Counted from the first letter of the stretch, positions 1 through 8,327 are shown. The stretch: DNA of 42,447 bases from an uncultured Saprospiraceae bacterium (GCA_937934275.1 CALHAM010000002.1:1-42447), one strand, 5' to 3'. The notes: a model not told the origin generated them from the sequence alone. Translations and numbers: made by a program.

Positions 1-11
1 GTGTTTTCATG

Positions 12-44
12 GAGCCGGGGCAGCAATGTCCTGGCTCTTTTTTT
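12..44 (+). terminator. Rho-independent terminator of an upstream gene
   Basis: A GAGCCGGG arm pairs with CCTGGCTC (one G-T pair) across a short loop and is followed directly by a run of seven T. This is the classical shape of an intrinsic terminator reading rightwards. The gene it ends lies left of the window. Confidence 0.75.
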
Positions 45-402
45 GCAGGGTGCCACCCGATGCTTTGGTGAGTTATCCGAAAGGACCAAATAGCGTATGC
101 AGTGGCAACTTCGGAGTACAAGATTTTTTTCTATCTGAAGAAGCAGCGCTCTCAAACTTTATGCTTCTATTACGGCCGACGTGGTCATAATTGAATTTTT
201 CAATCCTTCTCTGTCGCATAATAACTTGAAAATTACCCCTGCGGAGGCGACTCTCTGGCTCTTGGCATGCGCTAAGTTGTAGTTACTTCTGGAATGTCGC
301 CCAAGCGCCATCAAAGTGTTAAAGCGCATAGTCGTTGAGAGATTAGCCCGTTTGGCTTCGTTTTTTGGTCTAATTTTTCACTTATTAATTAACTATTACC
401 CT
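45..402 (+). other. Gene-free leader region upstream of the cytochrome c-like gene
   Basis: No convincing coding frame is present. An in-frame GTG at 316 would lengthen the next gene, but it would put a non-signal segment before an obvious lipoprotein signal. A short inverted repeat (ATTGAA/TTCAAT) lies near 187-201. A possible promoter is noted separately at 351-378. Nothing else is recognised. Confidence 0.5.
351..378 (+). promoter_or_regulatory. Possible Bacteroidota-type promoter for the cytochrome c-like lipoprotein
   Basis: TTTG at 351-354 is followed after 16 bases by TAATTTTT at 371-378, seven of eight positions of TAnnTTTG. Transcription would start near 385, just before the ATG pair at 403/406. 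The spacing is slightly short, so this is a tentative call. Confidence 0.35.
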
Positions 403-1104
403 ATGATGAAAACGTTGGTAATGTTTTTCCTTGTGGTTCTAGGTATCTTTTTTGCGTGCAAGCACCACCCACTCATCCCCGTCGAAGACGAGCCTAATCC
501 GAACAATCCGCCTAGCGGGACTTCTTGCGGCCCAGATTCTGTCTACTTCGAGAACCAAGTTCTTCCCATTCTGATTTCTAACTGCACCCAATCGGGCTGC
601 CACAACACGACTAACCGAGCCGATGGGATTGTTCTGACTTCCTATGATCAGCTCATGAGCACCGTCAAGAACGCGAGCAGCCCTGACGCTGGAAAGAATA
701 AACTGTTAAGAGTAATCAATGAAACCAGGCCCGACAAGCGCATGCCTCCGCCTCCCTCCTCCCCTCTTACTCCCGACCAGATCGCCCTGATCACCACTTG
801 GGTGCAACAGGGGGCGCGCAACAATCGCTGCACCGATAACTCCCCGTGCGATACGCTTTCATCGGTTACTTATTCCGGCTTTGTCAAACCCCTACTCACC
901 ACCTATTGTACGGGCTGCCATGGCACCCAGGGAGGCGTTTCCTTGCAGACGTACAACGATGTGCGCAATCAAGCGTTAAGCGGGCAGCTGTATACTTCTG
1001 TCTCTCGCGCGGTTAATCCGATGCCCAAAGGCGGTCAGCGGCTCTCAGATTGCGATATCCGCAAGCTGAAGAGATGGATAGACGCGGGGGCGCTCAACAA
1101 TTAA
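403..1104 (+). CDS. Cytochrome c-like lipoprotein with two heme-type motifs
   Basis: The 233-residue product begins with a hydrophobic signal ending in a lipobox-like cysteine (Cys19), so it is probably a lipoprotein facing the periplasm or outer membrane. Two halves each carry a c-type heme motif: an expanded CX4CH at Cys61-His67 and a regular CXXCH at Cys169-His173. Each is followed by a Met-Pro that could give the distal ligand (Met114 in a Pro-rich segment, Met207). The CX4CH spacing recurs in Bacteroidota cytochrome c-like proteins. It probably moves electrons, but the partner is unknown and the neighbours give no clue. Either ATG at 403 or 406 could be the start; an upstream GTG at 316 is rejected because the signal peptide would no longer be N-terminal. 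Confidence 0.75.
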   Translation: MMKTLVMFFLVVLGIFFACKHHPLIPVEDEPNPNNPPSGTSCGPDSVYFENQVLPILISNCTQSGCHNTTNRADGIVLTSYDQLMSTVKNASSPDAGKNKLLRVINETRPDKRMPPPPSSPLTPDQIALITTWVQQGARNNRCTDNSPCDTLSSVTYSGFVKPLLTTYCTGCHGTQGGVSLQTYNDVRNQALSGQLYTSVSRAVNPMPKGGQRLSDCDIRKLKRWIDAGALNN

Positions 1105-1243
1105 CCTGCGCGCTGAGCTTCCACGCCGTTGCCGCACCATTGTGGTGGCCGACTTTGAGGAGGATGCGCTGAGAGCATTTTCAGGGCACATATGTCGAAA
1201 AAGAGTGCTGTAGCCGCAGCACTCTTTGTGTAAATACGGTATC

Positions 1244-1288
1244 ACACCAGGAAGAGCTATCTAGGAACGAAATGCCTCTTCCTGGTGT
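1244..1288. repeat. Perfect 13-bp inverted repeat
   Basis: ACACCAGGAAGAG at 1244-1256 is exactly reverse-complemented at 1276-1288, with 19 bases between. It is part of the hairpin-rich region and could act as an RNA stem on either strand. Confidence 0.8.
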
Positions 1289-1380
1289 TGGTGCCGTGCT
1301 TGCTGCTTTTAAGCTCGCTTTTAGATGTCTTGTCTGTGCCAAGAGTTCTGAAAAGGCTAAGTTTTCAAGAACTAGGCGGT

Positions 1381-1412
1381 CGAGGGAACAGTCAATTTGC
1401 CCTCGCTTTTTT
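1381..1412 (+). terminator. Rho-independent terminator
   Basis: CGAGGG (1381-1386) pairs with CCCTCG (1400-1405) and is followed by C and six T. It ends whatever is transcribed rightwards through the hairpin-rich region, upstream of the gene at 1534. Confidence 0.65.
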
Positions 1413-1533
1413 ATTTTTGGCATTGTGTTGGGACTGGTGAAACGCTTGCGCGTTTAATTTAATAAATCTTACAGGGTCTTTCGTTTGTTAGAAGTGCGAC
1501 GTCTCATAGCACATTCACCTCACCTTTGCATTC

Positions 1534-2703
1534 GTGGCACATTCTGAAGCATTTTCTACCAAAGCCTACTTCGACAGCCTGCGTCAAGATGCGCAGTTTG
1601 GCACGTCGGTGCTATATAGTCTGTTTCGCAGCGAAGCGCAGCATTTGGCTGAGCTAGGTTTAAGCAAAGCCGAAACTGCGCACTGTTTTCGCTTAGCTGT
1701 AAGCGATGCGGCTCGATTGGCGCGCGCCGAACAAGTACCCGACGGAACGCCCATGGGAGATTTTCTAAAGGAATTGGGCAAGGCCCATGCCTCACTCATG
1801 CGCCCGGAATTAGCGAACGCTTGGTCTGAACATCCGCTGCTCGATGAGGCATCGCTGCGGCAAACGCAGCAGAAAGCCGTTGTGTGGTCGGCGGTAGAAA
1901 GTCTTGAGCCTAGCTGCCGCGAGCAGCTGTTCAAGGCGCCTGAGTCGGTTGAAGCCGCGCCTTGCGCCCAAGCCCTTCAAGAAGCTTTGAGCGATAAGGA
2001 CGTGCCTAAAGAAATGCAGGTGGCGGCTATCAGGGATGCTGATGGCTTTCGCGTGTGGCATTACGCTGGTGAGCAGGAGCAGGCCTATCAACCGTCGACA
2101 CCCACTCAACCTCTGCCCGAGGAGACTAACCAGAACGTTTGGCGTTGGGCCGTGCTCGCCTTATTAGGCATCATTGCCGTGTACGCTGCTTACCAGTTTT
2201 TTTTCCGGCCCAAAACTATTGCTGAACTTTATGCGAACAACTTCAACCCGCCACGCAGCTTGTTAAGCGATTGGGAGGAACGCTACAGCGCCAACACCAG
2301 CGATGCTCCGGTACGCATCACAGAAGACTGTCTGCTGTTAATTCGCGAAGCCGATGCCGCCTACCAAGCGGGTAAGCTGCGCAACGCTATGGACCCGTTG
2401 CTCCTTATTGTACTAGACACTGCCGCTGCCTGCCAAGCCGATGCCTGGCTCTATTTAGGCATCATCCAGCTGCGCCTTAAAGATCCGATCACGGCCATGC
2501 AGTGCTTTGCCAAAATTGAGGATTTAGAGCGCTTCGGTGAAGACATTTACTGGTATCAGGTAATGGCTTATCTGCAAATCGCTCAAAACAATCCGCATCA
2601 ACGCGAGCGCGTGGCTAAAGCCGTTGAACTGGCTATCCCCAACATCAAAAACCCTCAACGGCGCGCTCAAGCGGAAGCGCTGTTGGAAAACCTCGCCCCT
2701 TAA
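1534..2703 (+). CDS. Membrane TPR-like protein, possibly with a degenerate sigma-factor-like N-terminus
   Basis: The 389-residue protein has one transmembrane helix at about residues 203-223. The part after the helix (about 228-389) is alpha-helical with TPR-like AxxxYxxG and WLYLGI patterns. This resembles the membrane TPR proteins encoded next to extracytoplasmic sigma factors in Saprospiraceae. The soluble part before the helix has a GLS...A segment near 42-60 and a LEPSCREQLF segment near 124-133, recalling helices of sigma regions 2 and 4; this is inference only. The start is GTG at 1534, since the next ATG (residue 74) would cut into the domain. The stop lies 7 bases before rsmG, so the two probably share a transcript. 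A signalling or anti-sigma-like role is possible but unproven. Confidence 0.7.
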   Translation: MAHSEAFSTKAYFDSLRQDAQFGTSVLYSLFRSEAQHLAELGLSKAETAHCFRLAVSDAARLARAEQVPDGTPMGDFLKELGKAHASLMRPELANAWSEHPLLDEASLRQTQQKAVVWSAVESLEPSCREQLFKAPESVEAAPCAQALQEALSDKDVPKEMQVAAIRDADGFRVWHYAGEQEQAYQPSTPTQPLPEETNQNVWRWAVLALLGIIAVYAAYQFFFRPKTIAELYANNFNPPRSLLSDWEERYSANTSDAPVRITEDCLLLIREADAAYQAGKLRNAMDPLLLIVLDTAAACQADAWLYLGIIQLRLKDPITAMQCFAKIEDLERFGEDIYWYQVMAYLQIAQNNPHQRERVAKAVELAIPNIKNPQRRAQAEALLENLAP

Positions 2704-2710
2704 CCCACTT

Positions 2711-3349
2711 ATGGATGCCCTAGCCCGATACTTTCCGGAACTAACCCCCGAGCAACGCCGACAATTCGAGCAACTACCCGACTTCTACCGCGAGTGGAAT
2801 ACGCGCATTAACCTTATCTCGAGGCAAGATGTGGACAACCTCGAAATCAAACACGTGCTCCACTCTTTAGCCATAGTTAGGGCTTTTTCTTTCGCCCCAG
2901 GGGCGCACCTGCTCGACTTGGGCACCGGCGGCGGATTTCCCGGCATTCCCTTAGCCATATTGTTGCCCCAGGTGCAGTTTACGCTCATTGACGGCACGGG
3001 TAAGAAAATTGCTGCCGTGCAGGAACTCATCAAAACACTGCAACTGGACAACGCTACCGCTCTACACGTCCGGGCGGAAGCGATGAAGCCGCGCCACGCG
3101 TTCGATTTCGTGGTCTCGCGCGCTGTGGCTCCTTTGGCGCAGTTGCTCCAGTGGAGCCAGCCACTGCTGCGCAAACGACAACAACACGCATACCCTAACG
3201 GCTTAATTGCCCTCAAAGGTGGCGACCTGAAGGCCGAGATAGACGCTCTGCCCGGCAGGTCTAAAGAGTACGTAGAAATCTTCGCGGTGCAAGATTTCTT
3301 TCCAGAGCCAGCATTCGAAGAAAAGTGGGTCGTCTATGTGCAGGGCTAA
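2711..3349 (+). CDS. rsmG: 16S rRNA (guanine-527-N7)-methyltransferase RsmG
   Basis: The 212-residue protein methylates N7 of G527 in 16S rRNA using S-adenosylmethionine. It shows the family's N-terminal WN...INLIS segment (about residues 29-37) followed by the SAM-binding loop LLDLGTGGGFPGIP (67-80), and length is normal for the family. The ATG at 2711 starts just after this conserved head; the longer frame from 2624 overlaps the preceding gene and adds nothing family-like. It sits 7 bases behind the TPR protein gene and has no promoter of its own that I can see. Confidence 0.95.
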   Translation: MDALARYFPELTPEQRRQFEQLPDFYREWNTRINLISRQDVDNLEIKHVLHSLAIVRAFSFAPGAHLLDLGTGGGFPGIPLAILLPQVQFTLIDGTGKKIAAVQELIKTLQLDNATALHVRAEAMKPRHAFDFVVSRAVAPLAQLLQWSQPLLRKRQQHAYPNGLIALKGGDLKAEIDALPGRSKEYVEIFAVQDFFPEPAFEEKWVVYVQG

Positions 3350-3369
3350 ATCCTCCACATGAGCGCCTC

Positions 3370-3951
3370 TTACCGATTAGCGCGCAAGTTCAGGAACAGC
3401 TTAAAGCCCACATTAGCCGAAATCACTTTGGCCTGCGTATGGTAGTTGCCTTGGAGCAAAAATTCTGTGTTTCGGAATACGTCGCGAATAAAAAAGTAGC
3501 CTAACTCGACGCCAAGGACGAAGTCCAGCCTATTTGGCTCAATACCTTCCGACACAGCGATGGCTTCGCGGTTGAAATCGTAGCGTACTCCGGCCTTACC
3601 CATAGCCGTGTAGGCGCTCTGGTGGCTCTTAGCGCATTGGTTACCGTTGGAGCGGTACAATCCGGCGCCGGCCTCCATGATAGCATATGGGCGCCACATG
3701 GTGGTTTTGGCAAACTCCTCCGAGCCGGGGTTGAGCGTGTAGGTGGCGCCTAAACCCAGGCGAGTTACGCCCCAGTGAGCGCCGACATTCATGGCTACTT
3801 CCAGGCCTGCGCCAACGCGCTCACCTGTCTTTTCTGCATTCGGCGTGTGCACGTAGAAGGAGGGAATATCTAAAAAAAGGCGAGGGCCACCGTATTGAGC
3901 CGAAAGAACAGCAGCCGAAGTACAGAAGAGGAGGCACACTATCAGTCGCAT
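3370..3951 (-). CDS. Outer-membrane beta-barrel-like protein
   Basis: The 193-residue product has a clear signal peptide ending in ...SAVLSAQ-type residues (SAQ at about 17-19), followed by alternating hydrophobic/polar strands with many Gly and Tyr and a phenylalanine close to the end. This is the pattern of small Bacteroidota outer-membrane barrel proteins. ATG at 3951 is preferred over the TTG at 3960. No specific function can be assigned. It is convergent with rsmG and lies downstream of crp, from which a strong terminator separates it, so it is probably transcribed alone. Confidence 0.65.
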   Translation of the reverse strand: MRLIVCLLFCTSAAVLSAQYGGPRLFLDIPSFYVHTPNAEKTGERVGAGLEVAMNVGAHWGVTRLGLGATYTLNPGSEEFAKTTMWRPYAIMEAGAGLYRSNGNQCAKSHQSAYTAMGKAGVRYDFNREAIAVSEGIEPNRLDFVLGVELGYFFIRDVFRNTEFLLQGNYHTQAKVISANVGFKLFLNLRANR

Positions 3952-4031
3952 ACAAAACAAAAGTTAATTTTAAAAAAGTGTTTTGTCTAGGAATCCTCCG
4001 CCAAAGAGACAGCAGAGAGCCTTTTTGCTGG

Positions 4032-4075
4032 ATGCACAGGGCGAAATGTTTGCTGCATCGCCCAAATGCACAGGG
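4032..4075. repeat. Direct repeat ATGCACAGGG flanking a small hairpin
   Basis: ATGCACAGGG occurs at 4032-4041 and 4066-4075. Between and overlapping them, GGGCG (4039-4043) can pair with CGCCC (about 4059-4063). It lies about 85-120 bases upstream of the outer-membrane protein start and could be an operator or part of its 5' leader. Confidence 0.4.
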
Positions 4076-4087
4076 AAGCGCTTGGCT

Positions 4088-4133
4088 AAAAAGCATTGCG
4101 GAGAGCCGCTGCCAAAGCAATCACTCTCCGCAA
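4088..4133 (-). terminator. Rho-independent terminator of the Crp/Fnr-type gene
   Basis: Read on the minus strand, TTGCGGAGAG and CTCTCCGCAA form a perfect 10-bp stem (4124-4133 with 4096-4105) with an 18-nt loop. A run of five T follows (4088-4092). It begins 25 bases after the regulator's stop. Confidence 0.75.
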
Positions 4134-4157
4134 GAAGAAACATGTGTTAGTTTTTTT

Positions 4158-4829
4158 TCAGTTGAGCTTCTCCAAATCCCGAATGAGGATAGAATTGCGG
4201 TTGAAATGGATAAGGTTTGACTTTCGCAGCTCATTGAGGATCGAAGTAACCGTTTGGCGGCTGGCACCCACTAAATTGGCGAGGTCTTGCTGAGTGAACC
4301 CGTGTTTAAGGAGTGTTTCAAAACCAACCTGGCGCCCGCGCTGTCCGGCAGTTTCCTTGAGGAAATCTACAATGCGCGAGCGCACGTCTTTGCAAATGAG
4401 CGACTCCCAGTGGCGTTCGGCGCGGCGCACCCGTTCGCCGAAGTGACTAAGCATGTTTTGAGCTAAAGCAAAATTGCGCTCCATAAAGGGCCGGAAATAC
4501 GCCGTTTTGATGGCGATAAAGCGCACGTCTTGGTTCATAGCGCTGGCAAACTCGGCGCGTTTGCTTTCGCCGACCAGCCCCATCTCGCCAAAAATAGTGT
4601 AGGGGTGCTGAAAGTTTCGGACGATTTCACGGCCGTCTGGGGCATGGATACCCACCTTTACACTCCCTTGGACTAAGAAGCATAGGTAGTCGCTAGGTTC
4701 GTCTGCTAGGTAGATAAACGTGTGCCGATGAGCGGCGCGAACTTCTGAAAAGCGGGCGAGCTCCTCTAATTCCTGTGCAGACATTGGAGCCAAAATCGGA
4801 AATTGCCGGAGTTGGTAAATAATTTCCAT
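4158..4829 (-). CDS. Crp/Fnr family transcriptional regulator
   Basis: The 223-residue protein has an N-terminal cyclic-nucleotide-binding-like beta roll (about residues 15-125, with the GSVKVGIHAPDGRE turn). A long linking helix and a C-terminal winged helix-turn-helix follow (about 165-215, TQQDLANLVGASRQTVTSIL). Length is normal for the family. I see no N-terminal Cys cluster of an oxygen-sensing Fnr, so the signal is unknown. It is transcribed divergently from glgB; the 192-bp space holds a small palindrome near its start codon. Identity to the family is firm, but the regulon and effector are unknown. Confidence 0.9.
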   Translation of the reverse strand: MEIIYQLRQFPILAPMSAQELEELARFSEVRAAHRHTFIYLADEPSDYLCFLVQGSVKVGIHAPDGREIVRNFQHPYTIFGEMGLVGESKRAEFASAMNQDVRFIAIKTAYFRPFMERNFALAQNMLSHFGERVRRAERHWESLICKDVRSRIVDFLKETAGQRGRQVGFETLLKHGFTQQDLANLVGASRQTVTSILNELRKSNLIHFNRNSILIRDLEKLN

Positions 4830-4850
4830 TGTTTAAGAAGATTGGCTGGA

Positions 4851-4861
4851 TTAATGATTAA
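4851..4861. promoter_or_regulatory. Small palindrome upstream of the Crp/Fnr gene, possible operator
   Basis: TTAATGATTAA is a perfect palindrome centred about 27 bases upstream of the regulator's ATG, and TTAATGA recurs once about 20 bases further on. Its position in the divergent crp-glgB spacer would suit autoregulation. No expression data support this. Confidence 0.25.
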
Positions 4862-5021
4862 ACAGTTTGTTAATGACGGAATTCCAATAACTGTGCCAAC
4901 GACTTCCAGATGTTGTGCATTTGCCCTGTTTTGGGTAGGTCTATCCTGTAGTGTGCGGCGCTGAGAAGCAGCGTATTTTAGCCGCTGTTTTTCAGGCGTT
5001 CACCCACCCTCTGCGTTATCT

Positions 5022-7043
5022 ATGTCGTCGGTCAAGCCCTTTTCTTTACTGTCGGAGTTCGATATCTTTCTGTTTCAAACGGGCAAGCACTATCGGCTCT
5101 ACGAGAAATTGGGCAGCCATTTGGTGGAGTGCGAAGGTGAAGTGGGCGTCTATTTTGCTGTTTGGGCACCGCGGGCGCGCAGCGTCTCCGTCGTGGGGCA
5201 TTTCAATGCTTGGAACCCCAAGGCGCACGGGCTCCTGCCCCGTTGGGATAAGAGCGGCATTTGGGAGGGTTTCATTCCCGGCCTGAGTAAGGGAACGATC
5301 TACAAATACCACATCACGATGGCCAACGGCAAAGGCATGGATAAAGGGGATCCGTATGCCTTGCGTTGGGAAACCCCGCCGCGCACCGCCTCTATAGTTT
5401 GGGAATTGGACTACGCCTGGAACGATGACGCATGGCTAAAACAACGCCGCCAGCGCGCTGGCCAACCGCAGCCCTGGTCGGTCTACGAAGTGCATCTTGG
5501 CTCGTGGAAAAAATTGCCTCAGGAAGGCAACCGTTCGCTCAACTTTCGCGAGTTGGCCACCGAACTCGTCCCTTACGCTAAAGACATGGGCTTCACGCAT
5601 TTAGAGCTCATGCCCGTCATGGAGCATCCTTACTTCCCCTCTTGGGGGTACCAAATTACGGGCTTCTTCGCGCCCACCAGTCGCTACGGCACACCTGAAG
5701 ACTTCATGTACTTTATCGATACTTGCCACCAGGCCGACCTCGGTGTCATCCTCGACTGGGTACCGTCGCACTTCCCCGGCGACATTCACGGCCTATACCT
5801 CTTCGACGGCTCCCATCTGTACGAATACGCCGACATGCGCCGCGGTTACCATCCGGATTGGAACAGCTATGTTTTCGACTACGGACGCGACGAAGTGCGC
5901 TCTTTCCTCATCTCAAACGCTCTCTTTTGGCTGGACCGCTACCACGCCGACGGCTTGCGCGTAGATGCCGTAGCGTCTATGCTCTACCACGATTATTCGC
6001 GCAAGGAAGGCGAATGGATTCCCAACATTCACGGCGGACGCGAAAACTTAGAGGCCATTGCTTTTTTGCGCGCGTTCAACGAGGCCGCCTATGAAAACTA
6101 CCCGGGTATTGAGACGATTGCAGAAGAGAGCACTGCCTTTCCGGGCGTCAGCAAACCTTCCTGGGAAGGCGGTTTGGGCTTTGGCCAAAAATGGATGATG
6201 GGCTGGATGCACGACACCCTCAACTACTTCAAGCGGCCCATGATCTATCGGCGTTGGCACCAAAACGATATCACTTTCTCCATAGTCTATGCCTTTTCAG
6301 AGCGCTTCATGTTGCCGCTCAGCCACGATGAAGTGGTGCACATGAAGGCCTCACTCCTTTACAAAATGCCGGGTAACGAATGGGAAAAATTTGCCAACCT
6401 GCGCGCTCTGTTTGGCTACCAATGGACGCACCCAGGCTCGCAGCTGCTGTTTATGGGTGGCGAATTTGGCCAGACCTCCGAATGGAGCCATGACCGCGGC
6501 TTAGTGTGGGAATTGCTCCAGTACGATTATCACAAGGGCTGCCAGCAATGGGTACGCGCACTCAACCACTTATACACCGCAAAAGCCGCGCTGTGGTACT
6601 ACGCTTTTTCGCCCGAAGGCTATGCTTGGGTTAGCGGCGACGACACCGAAAACTGCGTGCTGGCCTACTTGCGCAAGGGCCGCCCCGACGACCCTGTGCT
6701 GCTCGTCGTTTGCCACTTCAAAACCGGCGTAGTAGAAAACTATCGGCTCGGCGTCCCATACAGCGGCACGTGGGTCGAGCTGCTCAACAGCGATGCCGAG
6801 GCTTACGGAGGCAGCGGTGTTACCAACTTACCCCTCGAAGCTCAGGCAGAACCCTCTCACGGTTTCGAACACTCCATCACTTTCCGGCTTGCTCCTTTAG
6901 CGGTGCAAATTTTTGAAGGGCAACCTTTGAGCAAGCCCAAAAAGACTCCGCGCCCAAAGAGGGAGGCTCTGCCGAAAGAGCCAACAACGCCAACGGCTAA
7001 GCCAAGCCCTCGCGGTCCAAAAACAAAGCGTAAAACCCGCTGA
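5022..7043 (+). CDS. glgB: 1,4-alpha-glucan branching enzyme GlgB (GH13) with a basic C-terminal tail
   Basis: The enzyme cuts alpha-1,4 glucan and rejoins the piece as an alpha-1,6 branch during glycogen synthesis in the cytoplasm. Of 673 residues, about 35-125 form the CBM48-like module, about 150-530 the GH13 barrel, and the rest the C-terminal beta domain. The catalytic residues are visible: nucleophile Asp315 (GLRVDAVASM), acid Glu368 (ETIAEES) and Asp436 (LSHDEV). The first N-terminal module of enterobacterial GlgB is absent, as in shorter family members. The last 40 or so residues are a Lys/Pro/Arg-rich low-complexity tail not expected in the family core. No other glycogen gene is in the window. 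The divergent neighbour is a Crp/Fnr regulator, which may control it. Confidence 0.95.
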   Translation: MSSVKPFSLLSEFDIFLFQTGKHYRLYEKLGSHLVECEGEVGVYFAVWAPRARSVSVVGHFNAWNPKAHGLLPRWDKSGIWEGFIPGLSKGTIYKYHITMANGKGMDKGDPYALRWETPPRTASIVWELDYAWNDDAWLKQRRQRAGQPQPWSVYEVHLGSWKKLPQEGNRSLNFRELATELVPYAKDMGFTHLELMPVMEHPYFPSWGYQITGFFAPTSRYGTPEDFMYFIDTCHQADLGVILDWVPSHFPGDIHGLYLFDGSHLYEYADMRRGYHPDWNSYVFDYGRDEVRSFLISNALFWLDRYHADGLRVDAVASMLYHDYSRKEGEWIPNIHGGRENLEAIAFLRAFNEAAYENYPGIETIAEESTAFPGVSKPSWEGGLGFGQKWMMGWMHDTLNYFKRPMIYRRWHQNDITFSIVYAFSERFMLPLSHDEVVHMKASLLYKMPGNEWEKFANLRALFGYQWTHPGSQLLFMGGEFGQTSEWSHDRGLVWELLQYDYHKGCQQWVRALNHLYTAKAALWYYAFSPEGYAWVSGDDTENCVLAYLRKGRPDDPVLLVVCHFKTGVVENYRLGVPYSGTWVELLNSDAEAYGGSGVTNLPLEAQAEPSHGFEHSITFRLAPLAVQIFEGQPLSKPKKTPRPKREALPKEPTTPTAKPSPRGPKTKRKTR

Positions 7044-7156
7044 ATTCTCGGCTTCTCGCATACCCTCAAAGGCAGTGAGGTAATGGGCAAGCGCGCTTTC
7101 CCACCTTTCTGTTGTCTCTACCCAACGCTATACCTATCGGCAGCCGACATTATCTA

Positions 7157-7164
7157 TACCTTTG
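7157..7164 (+). promoter_or_regulatory. -7 box of a Bacteroidota promoter for lpxD
   Basis: TACCTTTG is an exact match to TAnnTTTG, 43 bases upstream of the lpxD ATG. No good TTTG is found at the expected -33 distance, so only the -7 element is supported. Confidence 0.5.
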
Positions 7165-7207
7165 CACACTTCTTTTTTAACACAGCCCACTTTATCCATT
7201 CATCGGC

Positions 7208-8266
7208 ATGTACATCACTGCGGCACAGCTGGCCCACATCCTTGGAGGCGCACTTGAAGGAGACCCCGACGCCATCGTTCGCCGGCCTGCGCGCATCGAA
7301 GAGGCACAAGCAGGCGATTTTGCTTTTTTAGACAACCCTAAATACGAGCCTTTCGCTTACACCACTCAAGCCTCGGTACTGCTGGTCAGCAAACAATTCG
7401 CGCCGACGCAACCGGTAGCAGCCACGCTTATTCGCGTAGATGACGTGCGCTCCAGCCTAGCGCTGCTGTTGGAAAAATTCCACGATTTACTGTCGGCTAA
7501 CGGCGTGGTGCCCTCCACCGATGAGCGCGCCTACGTGCACCCAGAAGCCCAAATCGGAGCACACACTGCCATAGGTGCCTTCGCCGTAGTAGAGGCCGGC
7601 GCTGTGATCGGCGAGCACTGCGTCATTCACGCACATGTTTATATCGGACGCCAAACACGCATCGGCAGCCATTGCATCATCTACCCTGGCGTTCGCATCC
7701 TGCACCACTGCCTCATCGGCGATCGCTGCACCCTTTACCCCAATGCCGTCATCGGTTCCGATGGCTTCGGATTTGCCCAACAAAAGGATGGCTCCTGGAA
7801 GCGCATCCCTCACGTGGGTAATGTCGTCGTCGAAAACGACGTCGAAATTGGCGCCAACGCCTGTATTGACCGCGCCGCATTAGGCAGCACGCTCATCCGC
7901 TCGGGCACTAAAATCGACAACTTAGTGCACATCGCCCACAGCGTTGAGATCGGCAAAAACACCGCTATTGCTGCCCAAGTCGGCATAGCCGGCAGCACCA
8001 AAATCGGCGAAAATGTCCAACTCGGCGGCCAAGTCGGTGTAGCCGGTCATCTCACTATCGCCGATGGTACGCGCGTGCAGGCGCAAAGTGGTATCGCCTC
8101 TTCGATCAAAAAACCTCATCAAGCACTCTTCGGAGCACCCGCTATTGGCTACAACGACTACATTCGCGCCTATGCAGTTTTCAAAAAACTGCCCGAACTC
8201 CAAAGAAGAGTGGACCAACTCGAGCGCCTTTTGGGCCAGTACAACAAAACCTCTAAGCCGGACTAA
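7208..8266 (+). CDS. lpxD: UDP-3-O-(3-hydroxyacyl)glucosamine N-acyltransferase LpxD
   Basis: This enzyme adds the N-linked 3-hydroxyacyl chain in the third step of lipid A synthesis, at the inner face of the cytoplasmic membrane. The 352-residue protein has the typical N-terminal uridine-binding domain (about 1-100) and then a long left-handed beta helix made of hexapeptide repeats ([LIV]G....-type, about 105-300). The conserved [12 protein letters not shown] stretch with His241 and His244 contains the expected catalytic histidine. A short C-terminal helix follows. Length and order match the family. It stands apart from other lpx genes, with its own -7 box upstream. Confidence 0.95.
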   Translation: MYITAAQLAHILGGALEGDPDAIVRRPARIEEAQAGDFAFLDNPKYEPFAYTTQASVLLVSKQFAPTQPVAATLIRVDDVRSSLALLLEKFHDLLSANGVVPSTDERAYVHPEAQIGAHTAIGAFAVVEAGAVIGEHCVIHAHVYIGRQTRIGSHCIIYPGVRILHHCLIGDRCTLYPNAVIGSDGFGFAQQKDGSWKRIPHVGNVVVENDVEIGANACIDRAALGSTLIRSGTKIDNLVHIAHSVEIGKNTAIAAQVGIAGSTKIGENVQLGGQVGVAGHLTIADGTRVQAQSGIASSIKKPHQALFGAPAIGYNDYIRAYAVFKKLPELQRRVDQLERLLGQYNKTSKPD

Positions 8267-8293
8267 CATTTCCTTACGTTACCGCTCTGAATA

Positions 8294-8314
8294 AAGGCTG
8301 CCCAAAACAGCCTT
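8294..8314 (+). terminator. Hairpin after lpxD, possible terminator
   Basis: AAGGCTG (8294-8300) and CAGCCTT (8308-8314) form a perfect 7-bp stem with a 7-nt loop, 28 bases after the lpxD stop and 14 bases before the next ATG. There is no T run, so it is either a weak terminator or a structure in the leader of the PepSY-type gene. Confidence 0.35.
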
Positions 8315-8327
8315 AAGACCAAATACA

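Larger units (their letters stand above)
1200..1412 (+). ncRNA. Candidate structured non-coding RNA (four successive hairpins ending in a terminator)
   Basis: The 429-bp stretch between 1105 and 1533 has no credible gene but holds four strong inverted repeats in a row. These are an 11-bp perfect stem (1200-1210 with 1217-1227), a 13-bp perfect stem (1244-1256 with 1276-1288, 19-nt loop), a long imperfect hairpin (1338-1354 with 1362-1377, one bulged A), and a CGAGGG/CCCTCG stem at 1381-1405 followed by six T. Structure is visible directly; that this is one transcript is inference. It does not match RNase P RNA, tmRNA or SRP RNA by the motifs I know. The stems could also be separate terminators or repeat elements. 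Confidence 0.35.

Noticed and set aside
1272-1457. 61-residue forward frame in the hairpin-rich region
   Set aside because: It overlaps an inverted repeat and runs through a rho-independent terminator with its T run; no family resemblance.
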